From the NCBI GenBank assembly GCA_031308135.1, contig JAHLJT010008756.1:62353317-62417316 (forward strand): a stretch of 64,000 nucleotides of DNA. Reading direction: 5' to 3'. The position numbers were made by a program, and so were the translations under genes. The notes beneath the pieces were generated by a model. That model searched no databases, had not been told where the DNA came from, and saw only the letters and a program-made list of their open reading frames with translations. The stretch's first letter is position 1; the number at the start of each line of letters is the position of its first letter. Origin of the DNA: Acheta domesticus (taxonomy: Eukaryota; Arthropoda; Insecta; Orthoptera; Gryllidae). Of this stretch, positions 33,986 through 45,186 are shown piece after piece.

Positions 33986-34141
33986 TTGGGGTGAGAGCTG
34001 AAGCTACCGCGGCCGGAGTCAATGGCTGCTTGGCTGTCCGGGAGACGCCGCGTCCTGGGCACAGATGTCAATGTTTCGGGCGCCATTCGGCCTCCTTCCT
34101 CGAAATTTCGCCTTGAGAAAGGTCGCATAATGGCGACCGAA

Positions 34142-34561
34142 ACCGGCTGCTGTGATCGGTAGTTTTCCGTGGTTTCTCCGATCAACACCAGGCGAGTGCC
34201 GGAGCAGAACCCTAACAAACGGGCCGTGGACCGCGCGCGATCTTTCCTTCCTCCTTCTTGTTCTATCCTCACCCTCTTACACACACACACACACACAGAC
34301 TAACATGCACTACACTACCACACATGCCGGGAGACCGGTCGTGAGCTGAGAGAGCTTGTCCCAGCTGGGGCGGTGCCCCGATGGTGGGAGATCCCTTGGT
34401 TGAGGGAAACCCCATTAGTCGACGCGTAGGTCGGCGCCGGATCTCGCTACCCTGGCGGGGAAAGATCACCGCCACCTCCCGATGAAAAAACACGCTCTAC
34501 ACTTACGGGACTAATTACTTCTGTAGTTGCCGCGCCCGGAATCACGGAACAATCAATCAAA
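34142..34561 (+). mobile_element. SINE-A copy lacking the tRNA head
   Basis: It begins CGGCTGCTGTGATCGGTAG, runs through the GTTTCTCCGATCAACACC body, a (CA)n at 34278-34297, the GGAGACCGGTC and GGGGCGGTGCCCCG segments, and ends at the CCCGGAATCAC...CAATCAATCAAA 3' end. It sits about 190 bp from the SLC7 exon, in the upstream intron. A GGTCGCATAATGGCGACC hairpin precedes it at 34120-34137. Confidence 0.85.
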
Positions 34562-34737
34562 GCGGCCGAAACTTAGGCGCCTATGCCTAGGACGCGGTGT
34601 CTCCCAGAGTCAAGTAGTTAACGAGTTGGTGGGGGATGACCAATGATATAGTGGGAAGACCGCTCGCCTTCTCCCTCTAGGTACCGGGATCCAATCCCGA
34701 CCGAAGCGTGTGGATTAGCTGCCCGATTGCTTAGTGT

Positions 34738-35172
34738 TTCTGCTCGCGTCAACCACAACTGATAATTAATGCCGTGAATCCAGTGCTTTCTGCATCCCGC
34801 TGGATGATGGTTCTTTTTTCTCGCTGGAGCGCGAGATCTAATGCCGACATGCAGGATTTCCTCTCCAGGTACATCTGCCAGCGTGGCTCCTCCCCAGACG
34901 GGACAAGCTCCAACCCCCCAACTGATCTACCGACATACGTGGTAATGTAGTTCATGTAAATGTGTTTTTTAAGAGGGTGAGGATAAGACAGGGAAGAGGA
35001 AGGAAAGATCGTGGGCAGTCGTTTAACTCGTTTATTAGGGTAGAACTCCGGCTTTGGCCTGGTGTTAATAGGAGAAACCACGGAAAGCTACCGACCAGAG
35101 CAGCAGGCCGCTAGAATTCTCGTCCAGACGGCGGATTAATTTGCCCTAGCTGTCCAGCTAGTGTTGAAAAAC
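34738..35172 (-). mobile_element. SINE-A copy, minus strand
   Basis: It runs from the 3' side (GCTCGCGTCAACCACAACTG) through GGGACAAGCTCCAA, GAGGGTGAGGATAAGACA, GGAAAGATCGTGGGC and TAGGAGAAACCACGG to GCCGCTAGAATTCTCG and GCTGTCCAGCTAGTG. The tRNA head beyond 35172 is missing or replaced. Confidence 0.82.
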
Positions 35173-35199
35173 CGCTACCTTCGAGACTCTAACACAAAG

Positions 35200-35420
35200 A
35201 TGGGTACACCTGCCATTGATGGATGCAACCAGTGGTGTAGTGGTCAGCCCGAGGGATTGTCCCATTTGGGAATCGATGTTCATATCCAGACCGATTCATG
35301 TGAAATTTGTGGAGGACAAAGTGCGTTCGTGGCTGACTTTCTAGGGGGTGTTCAATTTTCCCTGCTTCTCATTCCACCACAGAGCGACAACATACGTCAT
35401 AAAATAATATTCAGTAATCG
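35200..35420 (+). mobile_element. Possible SINE (family E) copy
   Basis: tRNA-like opening GGTGTAGTGGTCAGCCCG (35234-35251), then GTGAAATTTGTGGAGGACAAAG and TCAATTTTCCCTGCTTCTCATTC. These align in order with GTCGAATTTGTGGTGGACAAAAC and CCAGTTTTCCCTGTCATTCA at 59515-59587. Two copies alone are a weak basis, so this is a suggestion. Confidence 0.5.
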
Positions 35421-35747
35421 ATTTAAAAAATCTCCCCACTTCGTGTAGGATAATGACACTTAGGCACTGACATCACAATATCTTGGGATATTTCAGAATA
35501 TAGTACAATTGAATAAGTTCGTACAAGATTATTGTTCGACGGAGAAATAAACCATGACTGCTGTATTAACCCATACAACAGTGAGATCCATCCAAGGTTC
35601 AGACCAGATACCGTGGACTAGCGTAAATAATTCTAAAATATTGCAAGATATAGTAATTTTAAAAAAATATAAATCATATACGTAAATTATTTATAAGCAG
35701 GGCTATATTAATAAAGTGACGATTTAAAATATCCTTGCTAATAAACG

Positions 35748-35822
35748 TGATAGCTGCGATCAGAGATCGCTACGACACTACTGTCTTTAACTATCTCTGC
35801 CATTGGGGATCGGCATTGCGTA
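35748..35822 (-). mobile_element. tRNA-derived SINE (family D), head fragment
   Basis: On the plus strand ATCGCTACGACACTACTGTC...ATCTCTGCCATTGGGGATCGGC matches ATCGTTATGACACTACTGCC...ATCTCGGCCATCGCGGATCGGC at 52594-52640. Only the A-box side of the tRNA-like head is left. Confidence 0.6.
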
Positions 35823-35921
35823 ACTGTGTTGTACGAGATTTCAACCACACGTCCATTGCCAAACATTGATCATCTTGGACCTCTTACATATCCTAGAAGT
35901 TTTGTAACATTTATTTCGAGA

Positions 35922-36470
35922 ATTGATTGATCGGGTTTCCGGGAGCGTCAATTGCTAAGGGAATTAGTCCCGTAAGTGTAGTGCATGTTTTCCTATGCCG
36001 GTTTCGATTATCTTCCTCCTCTGGATGGTGAGATCCTGCGCCGACCTACCTGTCGGTTAGCGGGATTTACGTCAACCAGGTATCTCCCACCATTGGGGAA
36101 CCATCCCTGCCGGTACAAGCTCTAAGCCTCTCGACTGGTCTCACAAGTGTGGTAGTGTTGTACATGTACGTGTAAAATGTGTGTGTAAAGGGTGAGGATA
36201 GGACAAGATGAAGGAAAGACCGCGCGCTGTCCATGGCTCCTCTGTAAGGGCACTGCTTCGGCATTCGCCTGGTGGTGACCGGAGAAACCACAGAAAACTA
36301 CCGATCAGAGAAGCCGGCCGCTAGAATTCTTCTCCAGACAGCGACTGAATTCGACCTAACTGACAAGCTAGTGTCGAAAATCCTGCCTCCGTCGGAATTC
36401 CAGCCGTAGGACCTCCCGGTCAGAGGCACTGCAGTGACATTACTTCATGTCCTGAGCTATGTCTCCCGGT
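35922..36470 (-). mobile_element. SINE-A, near full-length copy
   Basis: Minus strand. 3' end TTGATTGATCGGGTTTCCGGGAG, then GTCCCGTAAGTGTAGTGCATG, GGTATCTCCCACCATTGGGG, the GTGTGTGTAAAGGGTGAGGATAGGACA body, GGAGAAACCACAGAAAACTACC and GCCGCTAGAATTCT. The tRNA head includes a degenerate B-box complement near 36397-36415 and ends by 36470. Confidence 0.85.
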
Positions 36471-39400
36471 TTTTGAGCCTCCATGTGAACTGTTTGGACT
36501 CATGCGATCAATTCACATGTAAATCTGAACATAGCCGCGCACCCAAACCCAGCTTCCTATCGTTTCTGTCAACCGGTGCTACGGAGGGAGAGAAGCTCCC
36601 CAAACAATGAAACATCTAAAAAAATATCATTTTGTCGATTACGGCGTAGAAAATAAGTAGTCTCCTATCAGGGACTCGAATATGATATTGAAAAGACCTT
36701 GCCTAGGACGCATCCTCTTCGAGTTTCGCAGGTTGGTACAGAGTGTTACGGAGTGACGTGTGCCGGAGATTACATATGCGCGCCGTTTCGCTGCGATTTT
36801 TTAACTTCAAATTTGTTGACACAGGAGAGCGGGCAATTTTCTTTCCAGTGGTAGCACACTTGCTGAGTTTTGCGTTGATAGCTTGTTTCAAAAGACACTC
36901 ACCCGATATCTTTTCCTAGCGCTTTAGAAGAAGAAGTCATTTCGGGTGGTAAGAAAGCACGCCGGCAAATTACTCATAATATTTGCAATACTCATAATTT
37001 CTTCGTCATTTTGGCTTCAAAAGCATAGATTCTCATAGAAAACTATTTCTGTGAATTTTATTACAGACTTTAAGGAACCGGAACTTTGGGCGCATTTTCA
37101 AGACTCGAAGCGTTGTTGAGATTCTGGAAGCCATTTGCGAAGAGCGTATTCACAGTAATTTTGACGGCCGGTTGTCGTGTTCGGGTGCGTTGGTAATACG
37201 CATCCCAATTCGGAAAATTTACAAATTTTCGTTTTTTGTCATTTTGTACCCCAACCAAAAGGAGAGTTTTTCGGCAATACTTAGAAATATCCTTAGAGTT
37301 TCAATTACCTTGAAGAGCAACTTTTTGGACGTCATGGAAGAACAGAAATCATCCAGAAAGTGTATAAATTAAGCGTCTCTCAGCTAAATGATACGGGATG
37401 CATTTGTTCATCTAATGGTGAGAAGACTACTACGGATCTAATGGATGAGAAAAGGTGTGATCTTTCCACCTGGAAGGACTTATTTAGAGGGGAACTTGAT
37501 TTTTAAAACTGCACGCTGGTTTAACGCGTACTTTTGCAGCAAAGTCCTCAGGCAATGAACCTACCGCTTCTATTTTCACGAACAAAATATTCTCATGCAA
37601 TCTTTCAAAGCCTCCATTTACATACTTTATGTGAAACCCAAGGGCCCATGCATATTGTAAGTGGAGTTGAGGTATGTATACTCTGTAGTTAAACAGCATG
37701 GCATGTTGAGTACGCCTTCAATGCAAAACCTCAATTAGTATTCTAGTACCGAATGTGTTTAGACCTGCATACATATTGGGAGAAAACGTTCATGTTTACG
37801 AGTGCTTGACTCCTGGACAGAACTGAAGAAAAGGAACTTGCCACATTATGATAATCTTAGAAAGTGTACAGTTCCATGCAAACAATAAACCATTGATACA
37901 TGCATATAAGTTTCCGTTTCTAATAATATTATAGCATCTTTCTACGATTTACTAACTTTTAATAAACTAATATGCTTCAAATCTCAGAAATGAAAATGTC
38001 CGGAATGGTAATTGAACTTGCTTCTTTTATTGACAACCTACGTGCAAGATAACATACATTTTCTTTATTCACAGTCAGTACTTGCAAATAAATACTAATA
38101 CAAATGTCTATGTTTACGTATGACGCATTTTTAATGATTTCTTAGATCCTCGCTCTAATAATTGTATAACTTACTGGATTGTTTCTCACTCTCTTTTTCT
38201 CAAAAAATGCAAACTCTACCAGACGAGTTGCAGGTTTGATATAAACGTTCATTTGAATGCGCAGTTTATCGAAGAGATAAAACGCTTTATCATTTCAATT
38301 GCAGATGTGTCACTTGACAACTCATATCACATAGGATATCATCTAGTAATATTTGGCATCACCAACGTATTGAACATTACATGACACAGCCACGTACCTA
38401 CGAAGTAAAAGTACAAAGCAAAACTTTAAGAACATCACAAATATTTCAGTCTAGAAGAGTTGTCTTTGGAATTAAATATATCTCGCCCACGGACGTCCGA
38501 TTAAACTTTTTTTTTCAAAAATGCCACAGCATGCGGAAGAAGATTACATATAATGAATTATTATCAATATACCGTCGAAATAATTCATTAGCGAACAGAA
38601 CATTTTTTTAAAAAATAGACCAATTAAATTTTGTTAAAATTATTTTGTAGTGTGGGAGAGTTTCCTCGAAACCTTGGGAAGAGGGATAGAGTACTGCCCC
38701 TACTAAATTCACGGGAACAGAATAACACACTGAAGTTCGGACACGGAATAAGCATCCCAAAACCAAACGGACCATTCTTATCGCAAGGAAAAGAGTACAC
38801 AGTAACCGGCAACCACCACAACGGAAAATAAGTACTGAGTAAATGCAGGAGCCACTCCTCTTGCGTCACACGAATGGGGTGATTACTTTTGTCACTCTTA
38901 TCAGGCAGGAAGTCCTGCACTCGCATATGCGTTAGCAACACCCACGTCACAAGGGCTTGTCTCGGTTGGGACCTCATTCGCGCGGATCAAAGTCCTCCAA
39001 ATTGAACGTCAATATGTTGAGCAACCGCAAGTACTTCTATTACGACTAGACAGGCTAGACTGAGTTGATTCGTTTGGACATTTTTTGAAAGTCATTCAGT
39101 AAAATTCCAGCCAAGTTTCTCTGATCTACGAGTCACGGGCTCACCAGATCTTAGTGAATGAAATGTATCCAAAAACTACAACTTCCTTTCTCCCTCACTT
39201 GCTGGGAGTAAATCTGTCATCAAGCTATTATCGTTGACGCGTAAAGAGAGATATTAAAAATTGCCATTTTGCAGCTATACGTTTTATCCTGAACAGACCG
39301 GTTATTAGCAGCAATATAGGAAGAGTTTTACTCTTTATTATGACTGTCTTGTTCAAATAAGTCAAAATACACTACTTACTTAAAGAAATTCTTCATGCAA

Positions 39401-40229
39401 CAAAACTGGTTGATTATTTTGCCCGCTGTCGTCTTTAACATTTTGGCTCCTTTAACTCCTTAAGCCCCTTTAACATGTTGGCCTCAGAAGAACAGATTAT
39501 AGAAGAAAATATTTGTTTTTGTAATTTGTCGTTTTTGACGCTCCTGTATATCACAGCAAGTTGATTCGCATTTCCAAGACAAGAGCGGGACAAAGGGAGA
39601 TAGGAAGGGAGAGGGAGAGAGCGATTGAGTGAGTGAGGAAGTGTGGGAGAGAACGAGGGGGAGAGAGCGAGAGGGAGAGAGCGAGGGGCAGAGAGAGAAA
39701 ATGAGACGCGAGAGAAATGTGAAAAGAGGCCTGGAAACGTTATCAAAAGCATTTGTAGTATGTGTCATAATAATATTGATTTTGTACACGCTATTCCGGA
39801 AATTTCCTCCTATCTTCCGTGTTATCAATTCCACCTGACGTAACTATATTTCTCTCAACTCTCCGAATAAACAATATTACCGTAGGGAAGATTAAACATT
39901 CAAATCTTTCGAGAGAATTTGAAGCTTCTATGATGCAATGAATTTTAAGTTTATGTGCCTGCGAATGTGCCGATCATGTAATTACATTCCTTCCATGTAA
40001 TTACGTTCGCTTCTGGATTCTGAAGAAAACATCAAATAAAGGAATGTATAATAATTAATCTTCTTTTTTATTACTTTTTTCTTCTACTGCGTACGTATGT
40101 AATAACGAGAAAATATTGTAAAGTTGCAAGGGAATGTGATCATTTTTAAACAGAAAAACTCATATTTTGAGGTACTGAAATCTAAAAAGTGGATAATTAT
40201 TGTTCCTCTATGTGGTAAATTACTTTCAC
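36471..40229. other. No recognisable gene in about 3.7 kb
   Basis: Mostly AT-rich unique-looking DNA. Short frames (for example 36703-36891, 37484-37699, 38624-38977) carry no motif. A purine-rich stretch with GAGAGGGAGAGAGCGA-type sequence lies at 39590-39720. I see no tRNA-like heads or target duplications. Confidence 0.4.
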
Positions 40230-40908
40230 TAGCACGTGGTGTTGTCAGAATACACATAATGTGGATCACTGTTTCCGAAGGTCCCTCCGTCTGCCGGTCC
40301 TTCCGCCTGCCGGTCCTTCCGTCTGCCGGTCCTTCCGTCTGCCGGTCCTTCCGTCTGCCGGTCCTTCCGTCTGCCGGTCCTTCCGTCTGCCAGTCCTTCC
40401 GTCTGCCGGTCCTTCCGTCTGCCGGTCCTTCCGTCTGCCGGTCCTTCCGTCTGCCGGTCCTTCCGTCTGCCGGTCCTTCCGTCTGCCGGTCCTTCCGTCT
40501 GCCGGTCCTTCCGTCGGCCGGTCCTTCCGTCTGCCGGTCCTTCCGTCGGCCGGTCCTTCCGTCGGCCGGTCCTTCCGTCGGCCGGTCCTTCCGTCGGCCG
40601 GTCCTTCCGTCGGCCGGTCCTTCCGTCGGCCGGTCCTTCCGTCGGCCGGTCCTTCCGTCGGCCGGTCCTTCCGTCGGCCGGTCCTTCCGTCGGCCGGTCC
40701 TTCCGTCGGCCGGTCCTTCCGTCTGCCGGTCCTTCCGTCTGCCGGTCCCTCCGGCTTTTAAAAAAATCGTTATTTTTTCTGGAATAGAGCAAGTACGCTT
40801 AAAAAATTGCGCAGGTTTCATTTTCGTTGAACACGCTGTGTGTTCGCAAATTTGCAAAAAGTTACAAATAATACGCGGAAGTATGCTATTATAGCACCAT
40901 TAGTTTCT
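40230..40908 (+). mobile_element. Family B copy hosting a minisatellite
   Basis: The left flank AGCACGTGGTGTTGTCAGAA matches the family B segment AACACGTGGTGTGGTCAAAA at 63601, and the right flank TTATAGCACCATTAGTTTC matches the B 3' end CTGTAGCACCACTAGTTTT at 30447. Between them the element is deleted and replaced by the 16-bp tandem array. The array begins exactly where family B carries its own CCGTCCGTCTGCCCGTCTG motif. Confidence 0.72.
40280..40754. repeat. 16-bp minisatellite, about 30 copies
   Basis: Unit GGTCCTTCCGTCTGCC repeated head to tail with almost no length change. Two variants occur: CCGTCTGCC at both ends and CCGTCGGCC in the middle (about 40513-40716, with one T-type unit among them). 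The edge units have GGTCCCTCC. Sixteen is not a multiple of three, so every frame stays open with a 16-residue period; the resulting long frames on both strands are not genes. Confidence 0.95.
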
Positions 40909-42473
40909 TTAGTGGTTGGTGATAAGTAAGGAGGTCCAGACCAGGCTAACATCAGTTTCAATGCGATTACTAGCTTCGATAGGTTATTGTAGTAGCCCAC
41001 AACGAATATCTCCACAAGCAATTGATCTTGGTGCAAATGAGGAAGTTTTCATATTAAGAGGTTGCTAAGAGACCATTTGGACACTTCAAAACCAAGATAA
41101 ATTACATAGGGGTTGAACGTATTCTAAAAAACTTCTTATTTTATCTTTTAAGTACAAATTAAAAATGTTGGATTTCTACAATTGGAGGTCTCAGGAGAGA
41201 AAATTTGAAAACTGCAAAATAGACCAAGACGTGTCATCTGCGAAAAAAGGACAAGCAATACTTTTATATTTGTATATTCTTATAAAAGTAAGAGTTAAGC
41301 ATATTTGTTTGTCTGCTAAAGTTCGTTAATAATAACAATAATCCTGTCACAATTGATTTATTAAATATTGAACGTCAAAAATAGTAAAAGAAACAAACGT
41401 ACATTACAAAAACAGTTAAGGCATAATGAAAGCCCAGAAGCAAAGGTAAGGAACCATCATAGCACTTGCTCAATGCAGGAAAACTAGGTGATAAACATGA
41501 TCGAGATGAATTACTATGTTTTACTACGTTATTTATTATTAGTTTGATTATCATCCATCGAATGGACACTTTTCATTTTTAATATTTTACTTTTAATATT
41601 AACCATATAATATACTTAATATCGATGTAATACCAGTTCCGAAAGCAACAACTCAAAATTCTGTTTTAGATATTACCATTTTAAAATTTGATATTGCTCC
41701 TATAATGTCACACGAATTTGAAATTTATTATTAAGTTTGTACTGTTATGCTGTCAATTTCAAATTAAAGTGACGTAACTGCCTTATTCAGAGCTATGTTG
41801 AACTTTAAAAAACGGCAGTATCCCAAACAGAAATACGAGTTGTATTTCGGAACTGGGCCGTACATATGTTAATCATTACCTTCAGATTCTAGTTAAATAT
41901 TACCAATGTTGCAATAATTTTTGATAGTTTAGTGATTTGAATGAAATGTTCTAATGTAGGTCTATATATTTCAAAGGTTTCAAATGTGTCAGTAATTTAA
42001 TAGGGCATTCATAACCCGCGGCGTGGCAAAATACAGGTACCCGACGCTAGTATGTTTGGTGCCTCCCCTATCCACAATCCAAGAATGTATTTGTGATTGT
42101 AATTGTGACTTCAGACACCTCAGAGAATTTAAGAAATATTGTACCTACGTACATGCCTCATCCCTTTCTCGCTGCCGCGGAGAAGATAAACCTGAAGAAT
42201 TTGAAAGTTTTAGTCCTTTTTCTTGAAAAGGTAGCGTTTGCACCAACTGTTTCCATCCATTCAACTGTCCCATTGCATCTCCTATGAACAGAGTGTGGTG
42301 TGTATGTGTGTGTGTGGTGCGCGCGTGCACTGTGTTTCTTAGGACAGAAAGACTGCCATACAGATTTAACTCAGAGCCCAGCACACGCATTTTAGACAAA
42401 AATGGCAGTTATTACGGCTGCATAGTTTTTGCTACAAAACTGCGGGTGTCACCGCGTCACCTACTCCAATCTT
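40909..42473. other. No recognisable feature
   Basis: AT-rich DNA. A short GTGTGTGTGTGG run occurs at 42297-42317. I see no coding signature. Confidence 0.4.
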
Positions 42474-42990
42474 AAAATGGCTGAGGTGGCTCAGGGAGTC
42501 AACAGATGTCACTACCACGCCTATGACACAGAAGGTCCTACGGTTCGAGTCCCGACGGTGGCACGATTTTCGACGCTGTGTCGAATTCAGCCGCTGTCTA
42601 AAGGAGAATTCTAGCGGCCGGCTGCTCTGATCGGTAGTTTTCCGTGGTTTCTCCGGTCAATGCCAGGCGAATGCCGGAGCAGTACCCTAACAAGCGGGCC
42701 ATGGACTGTGCGCGAGTTTCCCTTACTCTTCCCTGTCCTAGTCCTCACCCCTTATACTTACAAACAAAATACAACCTTACATGTCGGACTACGAGAGTTC
42801 GTTTCGTCTGAGGCAGTGGCTCGGTGGTGGGAGATACCTGGATGAGGAAACCCCCGCAATCCGAGTATAGGTAGGCACGAGTTTCTATCCCGCGAGGGAG
42901 GAACACCACGATATCCTTGATAAAACATGGACTATCCATACGGGATAAATTACCGTAGTTGACGCGCCCGGAAAACGAATAATCAATCGA
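42474..42990 (+). mobile_element. SINE-A, full copy with tRNA-like head
   Basis: The best-preserved head of the family. A-box-like TGGCTCAGGGAG is at 42487-42498, and GGTTCGAGTCC, a perfect match to the Pol III B-box consensus, is at 42542-42552. GACGGTGGCACGATTTTCGA follows, then the body (GGAGAATTCTAGCGGCCGGC, GTTTCTCCGGTCAATGCC, GTACCCTAACAAGCGGGCC) and the 3' end GACGCGCCCGGAAAACGAAT followed by CAATCGATCAAAT. The box spacing fits an internal RNA polymerase III promoter derived from a tRNA. The ends in AATCAATCA-type repeats suggest mobilisation by a LINE with a matching tail; that is inference. Confidence 0.9.
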
Positions 42991-44671
42991 TCAAATCTTA
43001 CAAATTTTCGAATTAGAACTTACTCAGGATACTTCGCCACATTAAGTGATAAAAAGATTCCAAACTGCTCGAATTATGCGTGACATACACTTTTACACTA
43101 CACTTTTACACACACACACACACACATAGCCATTCTTACACACAGCCATCTACAGACATCATGTAAAAACGAATATTTCGACTCGGGAATCCTCAAAAAA
43201 GATTTTTCCATCTAAATATAGATTTTAAGCCATCGATATGGAATATTTGAACCGATTCCAATACTTTTCTTATACGTACGTACAGTAGAGGTGGAGTATT
43301 TAAAATCATTTATTTTGTGAGGGACCCTAAGAGGCAGGAGCTCTGCGCTGCCACCCTTGAATCAACCACATCAACCAGCAAGCTGCATTGAACCACCCTT
43401 ACGTTAAGCACTGAATTAAAGGCAGATAGAGTGTATCAGAATCAATTGAAAAATTAATTTTACTCCGTAAACCATTACCTATGGACACTAGTAAACCACA
43501 CAAAGGGTACCTATTCATACACTATTAAATCAATTGTAATAATTATTTTCCTATTAATCTATACATCTATCTTGTGGATCTATTCGTGTACACATCTATT
43601 TGTGATCTATTCGTGTATTCGTGTGAGTTACAGGTGTATCCAATTTATTTTCTGCTGTTCATCATATCTATAAGAACTTATTATTTTTCCACAATTTTCT
43701 TCTTAATTTCTACTTCTTTATAGTCTATTTTCTTATCTGATACGAGTACATGTTTATAAAATGTTATATATTTTATCTTTGGACCCTAAACTGCCTTCAC
43801 AGTTATGTTTTATAATTTACTCAGTTTATAGAGTCGCTGGATGCCTATTTCCTTACCCCGGATATGCCTTCTGGAACCCATCAATAGATTCTCAAGTGTC
43901 CGTTTCCCCTTCGACGTTTGCCCGTCGTTACATCCTTCCTGACGCATGATGGATCGCTTTGTTGAGTTTGTCGATCGGCCTCTTAGGGGAGAGACGATAC
44001 TCGAAGGATAGTGTGTAAAGCGAAGTGTCACGAAAACAGTACTACGGAATAAAAGAACTATAAGAAACAGGGAGCACCTACGGCGAGTCAAAAACATATT
44101 TGAAAAGAAATAAAAAAGGAAGATCGAAGATGTTGGAAGACGTGGAAGAAAACAATTAGAAGAGAAGACCCTAAAGGACAACTGGAAGTACAAAAATAAA
44201 TTTAATTTCTTTTAAAGAATATTTATAGGAGCCGCGACAATCGCAAACTTCCACCTGTTCTACACCTAATTTAAATGTTAAGGATGATTATTGAGGAGCT
44301 CAGAGTAATAACAGCAGATCCCAATAAAGTTGGTTTTCAGAAAAATGACGTTCTGTTTTCGTTCACATTCACTTACACTATGAAAACATTTTTGAAGGGG
44401 GAATTTGGGGGTTTTGCCATATCCCAATTCAAGTAATATTTCAACAGATGATACGTATATGACAGGAGTTTACCGTCGTACTTATAATTAAAAACGTGAC
44501 GTCGATTGAGATCTATCGTTATTATCCTGAGCGCCTAAATTAAAGTGGTGATATCAGTTATCGAGGATTCAATGCATCTGTTCAGGGTTAAGCAAATTGA
44601 AGTATTAAAGTAACAAGCTTCCTGATGTTTGCATTTTTCCTCCAATTTATATTTAGTTCTCTACTCCACAC
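42991..44671. other. No recognisable feature
   Basis: AT-rich DNA with a short CA run at 43107-43125. Nothing gene-like was found. Confidence 0.4.
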
Positions 44672-45186
44672 TAGGGATGCGACATCACCAAGACAACATC
44701 GATGTTCCTATGTTTCAACACTGACGCTCAAATTTAAAACATCAACGATAATATAACATGGACCGGAAAATAATCGATGTTATTAAATATCAATGTTTTA
44801 TAAACTGGATCAGTAACCACTGATGTTCTCAAGAGGTATTTGATTCTGGTTGCGTTTATTAATTTTTAATTGAGGAACAACCGACAAACAAGTTCAAGAA
44901 ATGATTAGGACAATTAACAAAACTCTATTATTTGATTCTATAGGTCAAATATAATATAGGTTTCTTTATTGACGATTTTATAATTTGTCACTCTTGTCAT
45001 TTTGATCAAAAGAATATTCAATTTACTGAATACTTAAATTTATTATTGAATTTTGTTGAGATGGTACATTTTTCATAAACTACGTAAAAACATTGATGTT
45101 AAAAAATCACGAGCATAAAAATTTGATGTTAAATGCATCGATGATTTTATAAAAAATATCTACATCGATTTCGCATTTCTTCTCTA
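44672..45186. mobile_element. Possible hAT-like element with CATCGATGTT subterminal repeats
   Basis: The left end TAGGGATGCGACATCACC and the right end, read inward as TAGAGAAGAAATGCGAAATC, are similar. Many AACATCGATG/CATCGATGTT-type motifs lie inside both ends. The flanks TCCACACT and TCTACACT match at 7 of 8 positions only if the right boundary is moved by a few bases. The ends resemble the TAGGGATG...CG class of insect hAT elements, but the boundaries are not secure. Confidence 0.42.

Noticed and set aside
40280..40754. Possible CRISPR array
   Set aside because: There are no spacers; units are strictly head to tail, and the genome is eukaryotic.
40084..40894. Long repetitive frames on both strands (Arg/Lys/Asp/Thr/Glu-rich or Pro/Ser/Cys-rich)
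   Set aside because: All frames are open because the 16-bp unit lacks stops in every phase. This is a minisatellite, not a protein.
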